Shown here one piece after another: positions 52,080 to 60,975 of a stretch of DNA of 64,000 nt. Every line of letters begins with the position of its first letter. The stretch's first letter is position 1. The notes below the pieces were generated by a model. That model saw nothing but the letters and a program-made list of their open reading frames with translations. It was not told the origin of the DNA and did not search any database. The stretch is from the NCBI RefSeq assembly GCF_017874375.1, contig NZ_JAGGLK010000002.1, forward strand, positions 496,001 through 560,000, written 5' to 3'. A program made the position numbers and the translations under genes. The stretch is from Methanohalophilus levihalophilus. Its GTDB lineage: Archaea; Halobacteriota; Methanosarcinia; Methanosarcinales; Methanosarcinaceae.

Positions 52080-52368
52080 ACGATAGAGCATGCGAGCTAA
52101 GTGACTTATTAGCTCTTGCTGACATTCCCCTGATGCTCTCAAGGTTAGTACTAATCTTGTTAAGCGCAAAGAATCAGGCTCTCTGTCTTCTGGAAGATAC
52201 AAATTCCCATGCGGAGGATTTTGCCGGGATGATAGCTGAATCTCATGGGGTGATCACCATGCTTCACATCGGTCTTTATTTTATTACTGATTTAGGCCAT
52301 GACATATTTTGCTCCTCAACGGGCCTAGTTTGGCAACATGTCCATGTAACATTTGTACGGGGGAAATA
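52080..52368 (+). ncRNA. Structured 5' leader of the cation-chloride cotransporter (candidate riboswitch)
   Basis: Stems found by eye: AGAGCAT (52085-52091) with ATGCTCT (52133-52139), enclosing GAGCTAA (52094-52100) with TTAGCTC (52109-52115); AGGTTAG (52142-52148) with CTAATCT (52151-52157); TCTTC/GAAGA (about 52186-52197); CCCATG (52206-52211) with CATGGG (52244-52249), which competes with CATGG (52244-52248)/CCATG (52257-52261); TAGGCC (52293-52298) with GGCCTA (52322-52327). A mutually exclusive pair before a start codon is typical of switching. A 99-codon frame (52070-52369, GTG start) also spans it and ends on the TAATG of the transporter start; a coding role cannot be excluded. Confidence 0.5.
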
Positions 52369-54612
52369 ATGGGCGAGGACAATAACTATTCGAATGCTAC
52401 TCAGGATAATGTGTTGCAGGAGCAGGTTGACGAGCACAAGGTAGACAAAGGCAAGCTTTTCGGTACTTTTGATGGGGTTTTCACTCCAACACTACTCACA
52501 ATTTTGGGAGTTATAATGTACTTGAGAGAAGGGTGGGTAGTGGGAAATGCAGGTCTTCTGGGTGCCTGGCTTATCATTTTGATTTCATGTAGCATAACAC
52601 TTCTAACCGGATTATCACTTTCCTCAATAACAACAAATATTCGTATAGGTGCAGGCGGTGCCTTCTCGATAATATCCCAATCACTCGGACTTGAAGTAGG
52701 GGGCAGCATAGGTATTCCACTCTATCTGGCACAGGCTCTTGCAGTTGCAATGTACATATTTGGTTTTCGTACAGGCTGGCAGTGGCTATTTCCTGATCAC
52801 CCGGCAATTCTGATAGATCTGTGCACTTTTGCCGCTCTTTTCATCATTGCTTACATAAGTGCCAGCCTTGCATTCAGGATTCAGTACATAATTATGGCTA
52901 TAATTGCTGGATCCCTTATATCTGTATTCTGGGCATTTTTCACGGTTCCTGCGCAGCAACCAATAACATGGTGGGGAACATTTTCCGGATCTCCTGAAAC
53001 CATGTTCACAGGAATTGGATTTTGGGCACTTTTTGCAGTATTTTTCCCTGCAGCTACAGGCATAATGGCAGGAGCAAATATGTCCGGGGAATTGAAAAAT
53101 CCGCGAAAAAGCATCCCAATTGGTACAATGTCAGCAATTGTACTGAGCACCATTATTTACATGGCACTGGCTTACTTGCTTATTCGGATGGCAACTCCGG
53201 AAGAACTTGTAAGCAATTACAACATACTGCTGGATAGAGCAGCATGGACTCCTATAGTCGTAGCAGGTTTGCTTGGTGCAACGTTTTCTTCTGCACTTTC
53301 CTCCATCGTTGGAGCACCAAGGATATTACAGGCTCTGGGAGATCATCGTATCCTTCCTAAAAGCATCTGGTTCTCAACAAGAACTCAATCAGGGGAACCT
53401 CGAAATTCTATCATATTTACAGGAATGATAGTACTTGTTGCATTGATGCTGCGCGATCTAAATGCGATTGCTCCTCTTATCACAATGTTCTTTTTACTCA
53501 CATATGCAATGATCAATGTCGTAGTTTTCATGGAACAGAGTTTGAACCTGGTAAGCTTCAGGCCTCTTTTCAGGATACCCCGGGCTGTATCTTTCCTTGG
53601 TGCAACAGGTTGCCTTTTTGTCATGTTTACAATCAATTCTACATTCAGCCTTGTTGCAGTTGTAGTTGTTGTATCTATCCATAGCTTTCTTTTGCGCCAA
53701 CATCTCAAAGCTCCTTTTGGGGATGTTCGAAGCGGACTTTTTGTAGCGCTTGCCGAATGGGCTGCAAAGAAGGTCAATGAGCTTACTGTTTCACGGGAAA
53801 GGGCGTGGAGAGCAAACATATTAGTGCCTGTAGAAGATCCGCAGGACCTGCGAGGAATGTTCAATCTGATAAGGGATATCTCTTATCCAAAGGGATTCAT
53901 TAAACTCTTGGGTCTTACCGGCAAAGTAGAAAAAAAAGAATTGCATGCGAGGTTGCCGGACATCACACGTTCATTCCAGGATGAAGGTGTATTTTCATCA
54001 TGGACAATAATAGATGTTCCCTCTTTTGAAGATAATCTTGTTGCAGGTATGGAAGCTCTGGCCGGTTCGTTCTTCCGTCCGAATATCATATTTCTGACCC
54101 TTCCCTCATCAAAACAGCGGGAAGAAGATACTCGCATTCTCATACAAAAGGCATCACAGAATGGCATAGGTGTTGTAATATATGCACCACATCCAAAATC
54201 AGGTCTTGGAAGGCATAAATCCATAAATCTCTGGATAGATGACAAAAGTCCCGATTGGGAAATAAGCATGAATCTCGGGAATATGGACCTTGCAGTTCTG
54301 GTTGGATACAAACTTAAAAGAAAATGGCAGGCTTCAATGAATCTCATAACTACGGTTGCTGATGATTCCCAGAAAAAGAAGGCAGAAGAATATATCATGA
54401 CACTGGCCGAGCTTGCGCGGCTTCCGAATGTGAACACATATGCTTTGGAGGGAAGTATTGAAGCTATAATGCATGAAATACCTCAGGCAGCTCTGAATAT
54501 TTATAATATAACTGCAGAGCCTGACTTTGAGTTCATGCGCAGAATGGTGGAGCTGACAGGTTCATCATGTCTCTTTACTCTTGATTCGGGAGAAGAAAGC
54601 GCTCTGGCATAA
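52369..54612 (+). CDS. Cation-chloride cotransporter-like permease (SLC12/APC type)
   Basis: A 747-residue protein; ATG 52369 with GGGGGA upstream. The N-terminal membrane half has the SLC12 landmarks GVFTPTLLTILGVIMYLREG, then RIGAGGAFSIISQSLGLEVG and PLYLAQALAVAMYIFG, and later GIMAGANMSGELKNPRKSIP and FSSALSSIVGAPRILQALG. The C-terminal soluble half (about 480-747) has the alpha/beta regulatory domain found in Na-K-2Cl type proteins. It would carry Cl with Na and/or K across the cell membrane; a Methanosarcina homologue is known to carry amino acids, so the substrate is open. It follows a long structured leader. Confidence 0.9.
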   Translation: MGEDNNYSNATQDNVLQEQVDEHKVDKGKLFGTFDGVFTPTLLTILGVIMYLREGWVVGNAGLLGAWLIILISCSITLLTGLSLSSITTNIRIGAGGAFSIISQSLGLEVGGSIGIPLYLAQALAVAMYIFGFRTGWQWLFPDHPAILIDLCTFAALFIIAYISASLAFRIQYIIMAIIAGSLISVFWAFFTVPAQQPITWWGTFSGSPETMFTGIGFWALFAVFFPAATGIMAGANMSGELKNPRKSIPIGTMSAIVLSTIIYMALAYLLIRMATPEELVSNYNILLDRAAWTPIVVAGLLGATFSSALSSIVGAPRILQALGDHRILPKSIWFSTRTQSGEPRNSIIFTGMIVLVALMLRDLNAIAPLITMFFLLTYAMINVVVFMEQSLNLVSFRPLFRIPRAVSFLGATGCLFVMFTINSTFSLVAVVVVVSIHSFLLRQHLKAPFGDVRSGLFVALAEWAAKKVNELTVSRERAWRANILVPVEDPQDLRGMFNLIRDISYPKGFIKLLGLTGKVEKKELHARLPDITRSFQDEGVFSSWTIIDVPSFEDNLVAGMEALAGSFFRPNIIFLTLPSSKQREEDTRILIQKASQNGIGVVIYAPHPKSGLGRHKSINLWIDDKSPDWEISMNLGNMDLAVLVGYKLKRKWQASMNLITTVADDSQKKKAEEYIMTLAELARLPNVNTYALEGSIEAIMHEIPQAALNIYNITAEPDFEFMRRMVELTGSSCLFTLDSGEESALA

Positions 54613-54880
54613 TGAGATCATTATGGTCAGTTGATTTTCAAGTATTCAAGCATAAATATTATTACATTTCCATCAACAAAAGTATAACAAATTTCAATGG
54701 GAAATGATTTTTTCACTCCCCGAAATTCAATTCAGAAGATCTAATGGGTTAGTTCTACTCCGTATCCACGAACCGTCTTATATACATTATTTAAATATTG
54801 TTACAGTTCATTATAATAACATTTATATACTGTAATTGCATGGTGCATATGGGGTTCTACTGATTTTTGTGGGGTATAAT

Positions 54881-56014
54881 ATGAAATATACGCATCAGGA
54901 TTCTACCGAGCTGTCGGTACAAGTGGATTTTATTCAGGATTTGCAGAAATTCCTGAAAATTTCGAAAGAAGTGATTCCGCTTGAAAACTCTGCAACAAAA
55001 ATTAAAGAAGATAATAAAGAACAAATTGTGATATTGGAGCATATGATCCAGAAAATTGATCAATTCCAAAAGGACACATCTGATTTCTTGGAAAAAATTA
55101 CACTAGGAGTTGATTCAAAACCGATTCTTGAGATCAGGGATGAAATCATTAACACATGTTCCTATGCTTCTTCAAGAGAGAATAACAGACTATTTGATGA
55201 CATTGAAGAGAGAAGTAAACGGACGCAGAATGAGGTGAAACATCTTGAATCAAGAATGCTCTCAATTCTGAATCCACTTTTTATAAATGGTGTATATGGT
55301 GCTGATAATTCATATTCTGCTTTTGTAAAAGATAAAAGACTTGTTGGGCAGCAGGTTAGCTCTATTGCAAATATGCAGTATGAATTCGAACTGACTTTCA
55401 CTGAAAATACGATAAAAGTTGAGGACCTGCAGGAACTCAAATTGCCTATATGGTCCACTGGTGGGATAATTCACAAAGAATCTAAATTGAAGGAGATGGA
55501 TGTTTCTGACTTTTATGTCACTTCTATCGAATATGATGGCGTAAACCTGAAAGCTGTCATTGAAGACAAGGATTCCGAACACAGATTCACAATATCTGGT
55601 GATGAGAATAGCTACATAATTCACTATGGTGACTATGATATAACAGGCGACAGTGCCCTGATGGAATCTATAAACATGGATTATGTCGATATAATAGCAA
55701 AAAAACTCGGGGAATTATTCTCAAAATCTGTAGCTTCAAAGCGTCTTGCCATGATTTTGCTTGACAACAGGGACGCTATGGCAGACAATAGGATATTTGA
55801 ATGTATAAAGATCATAGCCAGCAAATACGGTGAGATCATCAAGGAATGCACTGATCGTGGATATAAAAAAGAAGAAGTTACTATCAAAATAGAAATGGTT
55901 GATGGTACGAGAACTGAAAAGTTCGTTGCCAAATCCGATATTTACGGGCAGCTTGCTTCAATCGGCAGTGAAGGCCTTGAACTTGCAGGGATCCTTGGGG
56001 TTGTGACTACCTGA
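54881..56014 (+). CDS. Unknown 377-residue protein with N-terminal coiled coil
   Basis: The ATG at 54881 is used (TGGGGT a few bases upstream); an upstream in-frame ATG at 54836 would include a hydrophobic stretch and lies in the promoter. Residues 20-115 are helical and heptad-like (NKEQIVILEHMIQKIDQFQK), then a beta-rich middle (SVIEYDGVNLKAVIEDKDSE-like) and a helical end ending SEGLELAGILGVVTT. No spans, no catalytic motif. Two AT-rich TATA stretches precede it. No family recognised. Confidence 0.6.
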   Translation: MKYTHQDSTELSVQVDFIQDLQKFLKISKEVIPLENSATKIKEDNKEQIVILEHMIQKIDQFQKDTSDFLEKITLGVDSKPILEIRDEIINTCSYASSRENNRLFDDIEERSKRTQNEVKHLESRMLSILNPLFINGVYGADNSYSAFVKDKRLVGQQVSSIANMQYEFELTFTENTIKVEDLQELKLPIWSTGGIIHKESKLKEMDVSDFYVTSIEYDGVNLKAVIEDKDSEHRFTISGDENSYIIHYGDYDITGDSALMESINMDYVDIIAKKLGELFSKSVASKRLAMILLDNRDAMADNRIFECIKIIASKYGEIIKECTDRGYKKEEVTIKIEMVDGTRTEKFVAKSDIYGQLASIGSEGLELAGILGVVTT

Positions 56015-56147
56015 AGAGATGAGTTCTATGTGTAAATTTACTTAAAGAGTAGACTTGTAGTCAGATCTCAAACGAACTAAATACGCAGCCTTGGTACAAT
56101 GTCAGGTTTGTCTCAGTATTCAAGAAGAGTTTCATGGAAATGGCCTG

Positions 56148-56174
56148 AACAGGAAGCATGATTTGCTTCCTGTT
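56148..56174. terminator. Bidirectional hairpin terminator between convergent genes
   Basis: AACAGGAAGCA and TGCTTCCTGTT (11-bp perfect arms) with a 5-base loop, placed between the stop of the rightward gene (56014) and the stop of the leftward gene (56185). Confidence 0.65.
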
Positions 56175-56184
56175 TATCATAATT

Positions 56185-56667
56185 TCACAAACTTTTACAT
56201 TTCCCTGACCATTTCACAATATCCAGTTTCATTATTTCTGTCCTGTGAAATGACTTGTTCACATACTCCATTCCCGTTTCTTTATCTTCAGGAGAGTATT
56301 TTTCCAGCAAAAGTTCCAGGGCTTTCATTCGCTCGTCAGATTGCAGACCAAGGGATGCCTTGCATTCAAGAACAATACTCTCGTACTCTGTTGTGAATTT
56401 ATCCGGGATTACTTTTGTTTTTCCCACTATGCAAAATGACACATCATCACAAAGTTTGATGCAATCTATTTTTTGCCCTTCGGGTGCACAATGGAGATAA
56501 ATCGCTTTTTTGCCATCCCACGCATAGTTTATCGGGACTCCATATGCTCCTTGTTTCTCTGATTTCATGGAAAGGACGCCGTATTCCGCGTGTGCCAGCA
56601 ACTTTCTGGCGGCTTGTTCGGCAAGTAAACGATCTTGCCTCCTGACGTTAAAATTTGAAAAATCCAT
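56185..56667 (-). CDS. Pyridoxamine 5'-phosphate oxidase-fold (NimA-like) flavoprotein
   Basis: About 160 residues, start at ATG 56667 (a TTG at 56673 overlapping the upstream stop is possible). The fold is shown by EYGVLSMKSEKQGAYGVPIN then YAWDGKKAIYLHCAPEGQKI, VSFCIVGKTKVIPDKFTTEY and SIVLECKASL. These proteins bind FMN and reduce nitro compounds or other small molecules. Overlap with the HD gene upstream indicates one operon. Confidence 0.85.
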   Translation of the reverse strand: MDFSNFNVRRQDRLLAEQAARKLLAHAEYGVLSMKSEKQGAYGVPINYAWDGKKAIYLHCAPEGQKIDCIKLCDDVSFCIVGKTKVIPDKFTTEYESIVLECKASLGLQSDERMKALELLLEKYSPEDKETGMEYVNKSFHRTEIMKLDIVKWSGKCKSL

Positions 56668-56669
56668 TG

Positions 56670-57167
56670 TCAAGTTCCCGATTTTTGCAGGTACATACTT
56701 TCAATCATTCCAATTCCGGTCTTGGTTTTGAAATATTTATCCCGTACACTTCTTATTGAGTTTTCCGGCATCCCATCTTCAAAAATGTTAACTAAAAAAT
56801 CAGCTTCAATGAGCACCTGCAGATCCAAATCATCTATATTCTGATATGAGTGATGATTTCCGATTAAATAGCATATTCTTTCAAGCATTTCTGCACTTAT
56901 CCCGGTATCCGAAAGTAACTCCCGTGCTACCAATGGTCCTTCCATCTCCTGATATTTCCCGGCAGTGGAATTGTACTTCTTTTCTGCTTCCACAATTCCG
57001 ATGTCATGCAATATGGCTGCTATTTCCACAATCGTTATTTTTTCAGTGTTTAGGTTCTCTTTTCGTGCGATACAGCTTGCAAAAGCATAAACTTTCAGAG
57101 CATGGTTAATTCTCCTGACATCGGCTCCAAAATACTGGATCATTTTTTCTATTGAATGTGCTTGCAT
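56670..57167 (-). CDS. HD domain phosphohydrolase
   Basis: A 165-residue protein: H in RRINHALKVYAFAS, the HD pair in IAAILHDIGIVEAEKKY, then GNHHSY (His-His) and EADFLVNI (Asp). The complete metal set argues for an active phosphohydrolase, substrate unknown (nucleotide-type in many family members). It is the first gene of a two-gene leftward operon with the flavoprotein. Confidence 0.88.
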   Translation of the reverse strand: MQAHSIEKMIQYFGADVRRINHALKVYAFASCIARKENLNTEKITIVEIAAILHDIGIVEAEKKYNSTAGKYQEMEGPLVARELLSDTGISAEMLERICYLIGNHHSYQNIDDLDLQVLIEADFLVNIFEDGMPENSIRSVRDKYFKTKTGIGMIESMYLQKSGT

Positions 57168-57352
57168 GCTGATTCCTTAATCGTATAAAATGACTTCAAA
57201 TTATGAATGGATTACTCTTCCATGAATTTCATAGTCTGTCTTTGAGGTCTTCTTTGAATAACTCCGTGTACATCAAAAACTAATTATCATTTCAATCCAA
57301 TTACAAACTGGGTTTGTGTATTTCCATGTGCAACTTCCAGATAGGTGAGGCT

Positions 57353-57970
57353 TTGAAGATAAATATTGTATTTTACAGTACATTCGGGCATGTATACGAA
57401 ATGGCGGAAGCAGTTGCCGAAGGTGCCCGGGAAGTGGAGGGGGCAGAAGTCGGACTCTATCAGGTAGCTGAAACCCTGAGTCCGGAAATTCTGGAGAAAA
57501 TGAGGGCAACAGATTCCAAAAAACGGTTTGAGCATTTGCCGGTTGCAACTCCTGAAACACTGGTGGAAGCGGACGCCATTATTTTCGGAACTGCTGCACG
57601 TTTTGGAATGATGGCCGCCCAGATGCGAGCCTTCCTTGACAGTACCGGGAAGATATGGTCTCAAGGCGCCCTTATTGGAAAGGTTGGAAGTGTTTTTACA
57701 TCCACTGCCACTCAGCATGGAGGGCAGGAAGCCGCAATCTTAAGTTTCCATGCTACCTTGCTGCATCACGGGATGATTATTGTCGGGTTGCCAAATTCCG
57801 AAACCCGTCACTCAACCCTTGACGAAATCTCTGGTGGGAGTCCTTATGGAGCTTCAACGGTTGCAGGTAATGGTCCGGATACAAGGCGTCCGACTGAAAA
57901 CGAACTTGAAATTGCACGTTTCCAGGGAAAGCATGTGGCGGAAATCACAAAGAAACTTGTTGGGGAATGA
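57353..57970 (+). CDS. WrbA-type flavodoxin / NAD(P)H:quinone oxidoreductase
   Basis: About 205 residues. The TTG at 57353 is the start because AGGTGAGG lies just upstream and the flavodoxin fold begins there ([20 protein letters not shown]). The FMN site is S-T-F-G-H-V, followed by [40 protein letters not shown] and the closing [11 protein letters not shown]. WrbA reduces quinones by two electrons; in methanogens it is tied to oxidative stress. It overlaps the next small gene by 4 bp. Confidence 0.9.
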   Translation: MKINIVFYSTFGHVYEMAEAVAEGAREVEGAEVGLYQVAETLSPEILEKMRATDSKKRFEHLPVATPETLVEADAIIFGTAARFGMMAAQMRAFLDSTGKIWSQGALIGKVGSVFTSTATQHGGQEAAILSFHATLLHHGMIIVGLPNSETRHSTLDEISGGSPYGASTVAGNGPDTRRPTENELEIARFQGKHVAEITKKLVGE

Positions 57971-58176
57971 TCACAATGTGCATTAGCGAAACAACCTGTG
58001 AATATGACGGCGAAATCTACAAGATTGTTTCCGATCTTCTGGGAGCCAGTTCCGATGAGGCGGATGCATTGAAAAGGGAATACGAGGCAAAAGGTTACAA
58101 GGTTCACGTAGACCACGATGAAATATATCCTGATGTTCATCCCAAAGGAGCGTATTTTGTTTATGCAAAGAAATAA
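57967..58176 (+). CDS. Small conserved-looking protein coupled to WrbA
   Basis: A 69-residue acidic protein: [20 protein letters not shown], then [20 protein letters not shown] and [12 protein letters not shown] at the end. The ATGA overlap with the WrbA gene indicates coupled translation. A Cys pair (MCISETTC) near the N-terminus and the HPKGAYFVY end look like a real domain, but I do not recognise it. An accessory to the oxidoreductase is a fair guess only. Confidence 0.65.
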   Translation: MITMCISETTCEYDGEIYKIVSDLLGASSDEADALKREYEAKGYKVHVDHDEIYPDVHPKGAYFVYAKK

Positions 58177-58189
58177 TTTCTGAGTTTTT

Positions 58190-58822
58190 TTATCCAATCC
58201 TCCTGAAAAGGTATGAATTGGCTGTTTTTGTATATCCAATGCCTTTTCCCAGTTTTCTGAGGTATTCCTTTGTAATCTCTGTCTCCTTTTTGGGAATGAA
58301 ATATGACTCCAGATTTTTCTCAGTAATATGATATTTACCATTTTTAACATAAACAGCGGCAATTAATTCATAATCATCATCTATGGATGCTATTCCAGCA
58401 TCTCCGTGGCTGTTATTTGCAAGTAAAAGACCTTCAATTTTCAGGTATTTTTTGCAATTCTGTGAGATAAAACCTGCATATTGTGAAATAAGCAAATCAA
58501 AACTTTCTTCTTTTAGGTCGAGGGGTTTGGAGTAGTCCTGAGGTATGAAATCAAAACTTGGTTCAGAATTATAGTTTCTGTTTTTTGAAATCAATTTAGC
58601 AACTTCATCTTTCTGATCGAAGAATTTCCTGGCCCTGTCATCACTATCTACGTACACCACTTCGGGAAAGAAGAAAGATGGTGTTATGTGGGCAAAGCTT
58701 CCTGGATAAAGTGCATTATTGATGCTGAATCTATTCTTGAGTGTTTCAAATAAATCTCTTCTTTCAAAAGCTTTGTCAACATAGAAATGCTGGTATAACT
58801 CCTGTACAATTACGCGCTTCAT
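58190..58822 (-). CDS. Unknown protein, possibly methyltransferase-fold derived
   Basis: About 210 residues from the ATG 58822 (an in-frame start 11 codons upstream is less likely). The middle has EVVYVDSDDRARKFFDQ, then SFDLLISQYAGFISQNCKKYLKIEGLLLANNS, which is the strand order of a Rossmann methyltransferase (acidic strand 2, strand 4, strand 5). The Gly-rich SAM loop is not evident (GSFAHITPSF instead), so SAM binding is doubtful. It faces the WrbA genes tail to tail. Confidence 0.6.
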   Translation of the reverse strand: MKRVIVQELYQHFYVDKAFERRDLFETLKNRFSINNALYPGSFAHITPSFFFPEVVYVDSDDRARKFFDQKDEVAKLISKNRNYNSEPSFDFIPQDYSKPLDLKEESFDLLISQYAGFISQNCKKYLKIEGLLLANNSHGDAGIASIDDDYELIAAVYVKNGKYHITEKNLESYFIPKKETEITKEYLRKLGKGIGYTKTANSYLFRRIG

Positions 58823-59007
58823 TGTTTTGCTCCATATAATCCTATTACTAAACAATTCTACTAACTTATATTAAGAAGGATTTTTTAGAATAAATAAATA
58901 TATTTCAGTACAAATATATTCTCGAAAAGTATATATTCTATTAAATACATTTATTTTGTTACTATAGTCTAAATGCTAGGTGTATTGGAAGTTTCGGTGG
59001 TATGTAA

Positions 59008-60129
59008 GTGGGGCTTAAACCGCAGTTCATAGTAGCTTTTGCTCTATTTGTACTGATGTCAGGTAGTGCATTTGCTACTATGATCGAAGTTGATAGTAGT
59101 GGCAGTAAAGACCATACTACTATACAGGCTGCAATAAATGCAGCTAATGCAAGTGATATTATTATTGTTCATCCGGGTACATATATAGAAAATGTGATTG
59201 TCAATAAGGAACTGACTTTGTCTTCTTTCTCCGGGAATCCGGATGATACAGTTGTTTCGGCATCGGATGCAAATGAACCTGTTTTTAATATAACAGCGGA
59301 TAATGTGTCAATCAGAGGTTTCGATGTAACTTCTGCCAGTGGCCTGGATAATTCGGGAGTATTGCTGAACAATGTTACAAACACAACTATTGTTTCCAAC
59401 AAAGTTACAGGAAATAGTATTGGTATTCATTTGAACCAATCCGGAAATAATACAATTTACAATAATTATTTCAACAACACAAACAACGTTCTGTTAAGTG
59501 ATACAAACGTTTCCAATATCTGGAATACAACAAAGTCAGGCGGTCCAAACATCATTGAAGGCCCATATGTTGGTGGAAACTATTGGGCGAAACCGGATGG
59601 TTCCGGCTTCAGCCAGACCTGCAATGATGCGGATAAGGATGGGTTTTGTGATTTGGATTTTGTTATCGGGTTAAACAATACAGATCATCTTTCGCTGAAT
59701 ATCGATCCTTCTATTGATATTGAGCTACTGATGAATGGAAAAGATGCTGATACACCACTTGGTCCCTATGTGAGATATTACTACAGACTTTACTGGAATT
59801 ACAGTGTCACTAATAGCGGTAACATCAATCTGACCAACATTACGGTGAACGATGAAAGCATTGGTTTCATAGGTACAATTCCGGTGCTGGAGCCCGGTTC
59901 ATCGATTGGATTCTCAAGCAGTGAACAGGCCAAATATGGGCACAATGAAAACCATGCAATTACGGTTGGCACATCTCCACAGGGAGTTGACGTATCGGAT
60001 ACGGATCCGGGGCATTACTTTGGTTATGCACCTCCTGAAACCTATGATATTCCGACTGCACCTCCACTCCTGACAGCCGGGATTTTAGGAATTGCAATGG
60101 TACTTTTCTTGAGGCGGGAATTGAAGTAA
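59008..60129 (+). CDS. Secreted right-handed beta-helix (NosD-like) surface protein
   Basis: A 373-residue protein from GTG, with a signal peptide (FIVAFALFVLMSGSAFA). Residues 25-170 are a beta-helix of the NosD/pectate lyase type (HTTIQAAINAANASDIIIVHPG, then NITADNVSIRGFDVTSA and LLNNVTNTTIVSNKVTGNSI). A DxDxDG calcium loop (NDADKDGFCDLDF) follows at about 205-220, then an adhesion-type beta domain and a C-terminal DIPTAPPLLTAGILGIAMVL span with RREL, resembling archaeal PEF-type sorting tails. Many N-x-S/T sites suggest glycosylation. Probably surface-anchored. Confidence 0.78.
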   Translation: MGLKPQFIVAFALFVLMSGSAFATMIEVDSSGSKDHTTIQAAINAANASDIIIVHPGTYIENVIVNKELTLSSFSGNPDDTVVSASDANEPVFNITADNVSIRGFDVTSASGLDNSGVLLNNVTNTTIVSNKVTGNSIGIHLNQSGNNTIYNNYFNNTNNVLLSDTNVSNIWNTTKSGGPNIIEGPYVGGNYWAKPDGSGFSQTCNDADKDGFCDLDFVIGLNNTDHLSLNIDPSIDIELLMNGKDADTPLGPYVRYYYRLYWNYSVTNSGNINLTNITVNDESIGFIGTIPVLEPGSSIGFSSSEQAKYGHNENHAITVGTSPQGVDVSDTDPGHYFGYAPPETYDIPTAPPLLTAGILGIAMVLFLRRELK

Positions 60130-60246
60130 TTATACGTCTGAAAAGTTGCCTGTGTATGAATCTATCTTTGGATATTTGGAATTAAAGAAGTATTCTAATA
60201 GGGGTTCAGTCAATTTAATCTATTAATTCCTAAAGGAGTCCATAAA

Positions 60247-60546
60247 ATGTCTGAAAACCCACTTGAAGTAATAAAAAATGCAGATCCTGAATTTTTTGAT
60301 CTTCTGGAAAACACCAGCCAGACAGCTCTTTCTGAAGGCAGCATTCCGATGAAATACAAACTTCTCATTGCAATGTCCCTTGATGCTGCAGCAGGTGCGG
60401 TAAATGGTGTGCAAAACCTTGCAATTGGAGCTATGAATGAAGGTGCAACAAAAGAAGAAGTCATGGAAGCCCTGCGCATCACTCAATATATTGCCGGTGT
60501 CGGGAGTGTTTACACCGCAGCTAATGCCCTGAAAGATGTACTATAA
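60247..60546 (+). CDS. Carboxymuconolactone decarboxylase (AhpD-like) protein without the CxxC
   Basis: A 99-residue helical protein with the family frame MKYKLLIAMSLDAAAGAVNG...AIGAMNEGATKEEVMEALRITQYIAGVGSVY. The place where AhpD-like enzymes have Cys-x-x-Cys-x-x-x-His reads A-x-x-G-x-x-x-L, so the redox centre is missing. It may act as a binding or structural protein rather than a peroxide reductase. Stand-alone gene with GGAGTCC before the ATG. Confidence 0.8.
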   Translation: MSENPLEVIKNADPEFFDLLENTSQTALSEGSIPMKYKLLIAMSLDAAAGAVNGVQNLAIGAMNEGATKEEVMEALRITQYIAGVGSVYTAANALKDVL

Positions 60547-60578
60547 ACAAAATTAAGTTATCAAAAAGAGGCAGGGAA

Positions 60579-60716
60579 TTATTTTCCCTTCTTTTTCAAT
60601 TTCGCCAGCTTTTTCTTAGCATCCTTGTTGCCACTGGCTGCCATTTCTTCCAGTTTTGCCTGTTTTTCTCTCTTTGCGCCTTTCTTCCTGTCTAAATCCT
60701 TTTTCGACATTGCCAT
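60579..60716 (-). CDS. Small basic Lys-rich protein (45 residues)
   Basis: MAMSKKDLDRKKGAKREKQA at the start, ending AKKKLAKLKKKGK; nearly a third of the residues are Lys. It is one continuous helix in character. A second Met at residue 3 (60710) is possible. Too short for reliable family assignment; small Lys-rich proteins of this kind can bind RNA or ribosomes. The remaining gap to 60975 has no gene. Confidence 0.55.
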   Translation of the reverse strand: MAMSKKDLDRKKGAKREKQAKLEEMAASGNKDAKKKLAKLKKKGK

Positions 60717-60975
60717 AATAAAATACCTTCGTCGCATTTTTCTAATGCAGCAGTAGACTCCGTTAAGACCCTATTTATGAGTTTCTAAAAAATATGCTCT
60801 CTGAATCAGGGCAAATAATTGATTCACGAAATAGTTTAGAAATATCTACGTCGAAGGGATTATCAATTCCGGTTGCCATTTTATTTTGGAGAAGCGTCAT
60901 TTTTGCCAAATTTTAAGTCGATACTGGCCTTTTAATGAGAGAACAATCAATATCTGATAATCGAGGTGAATCGGG

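Noticed and set aside
52070-52368. 99-codon open frame before the cotransporter
   Set aside because: It covers the nested helices of the leader, starts upstream of the expected transcript start and shows no domain. It ends on the TAATG junction, so it is kept only as an alternative in the leader entry.
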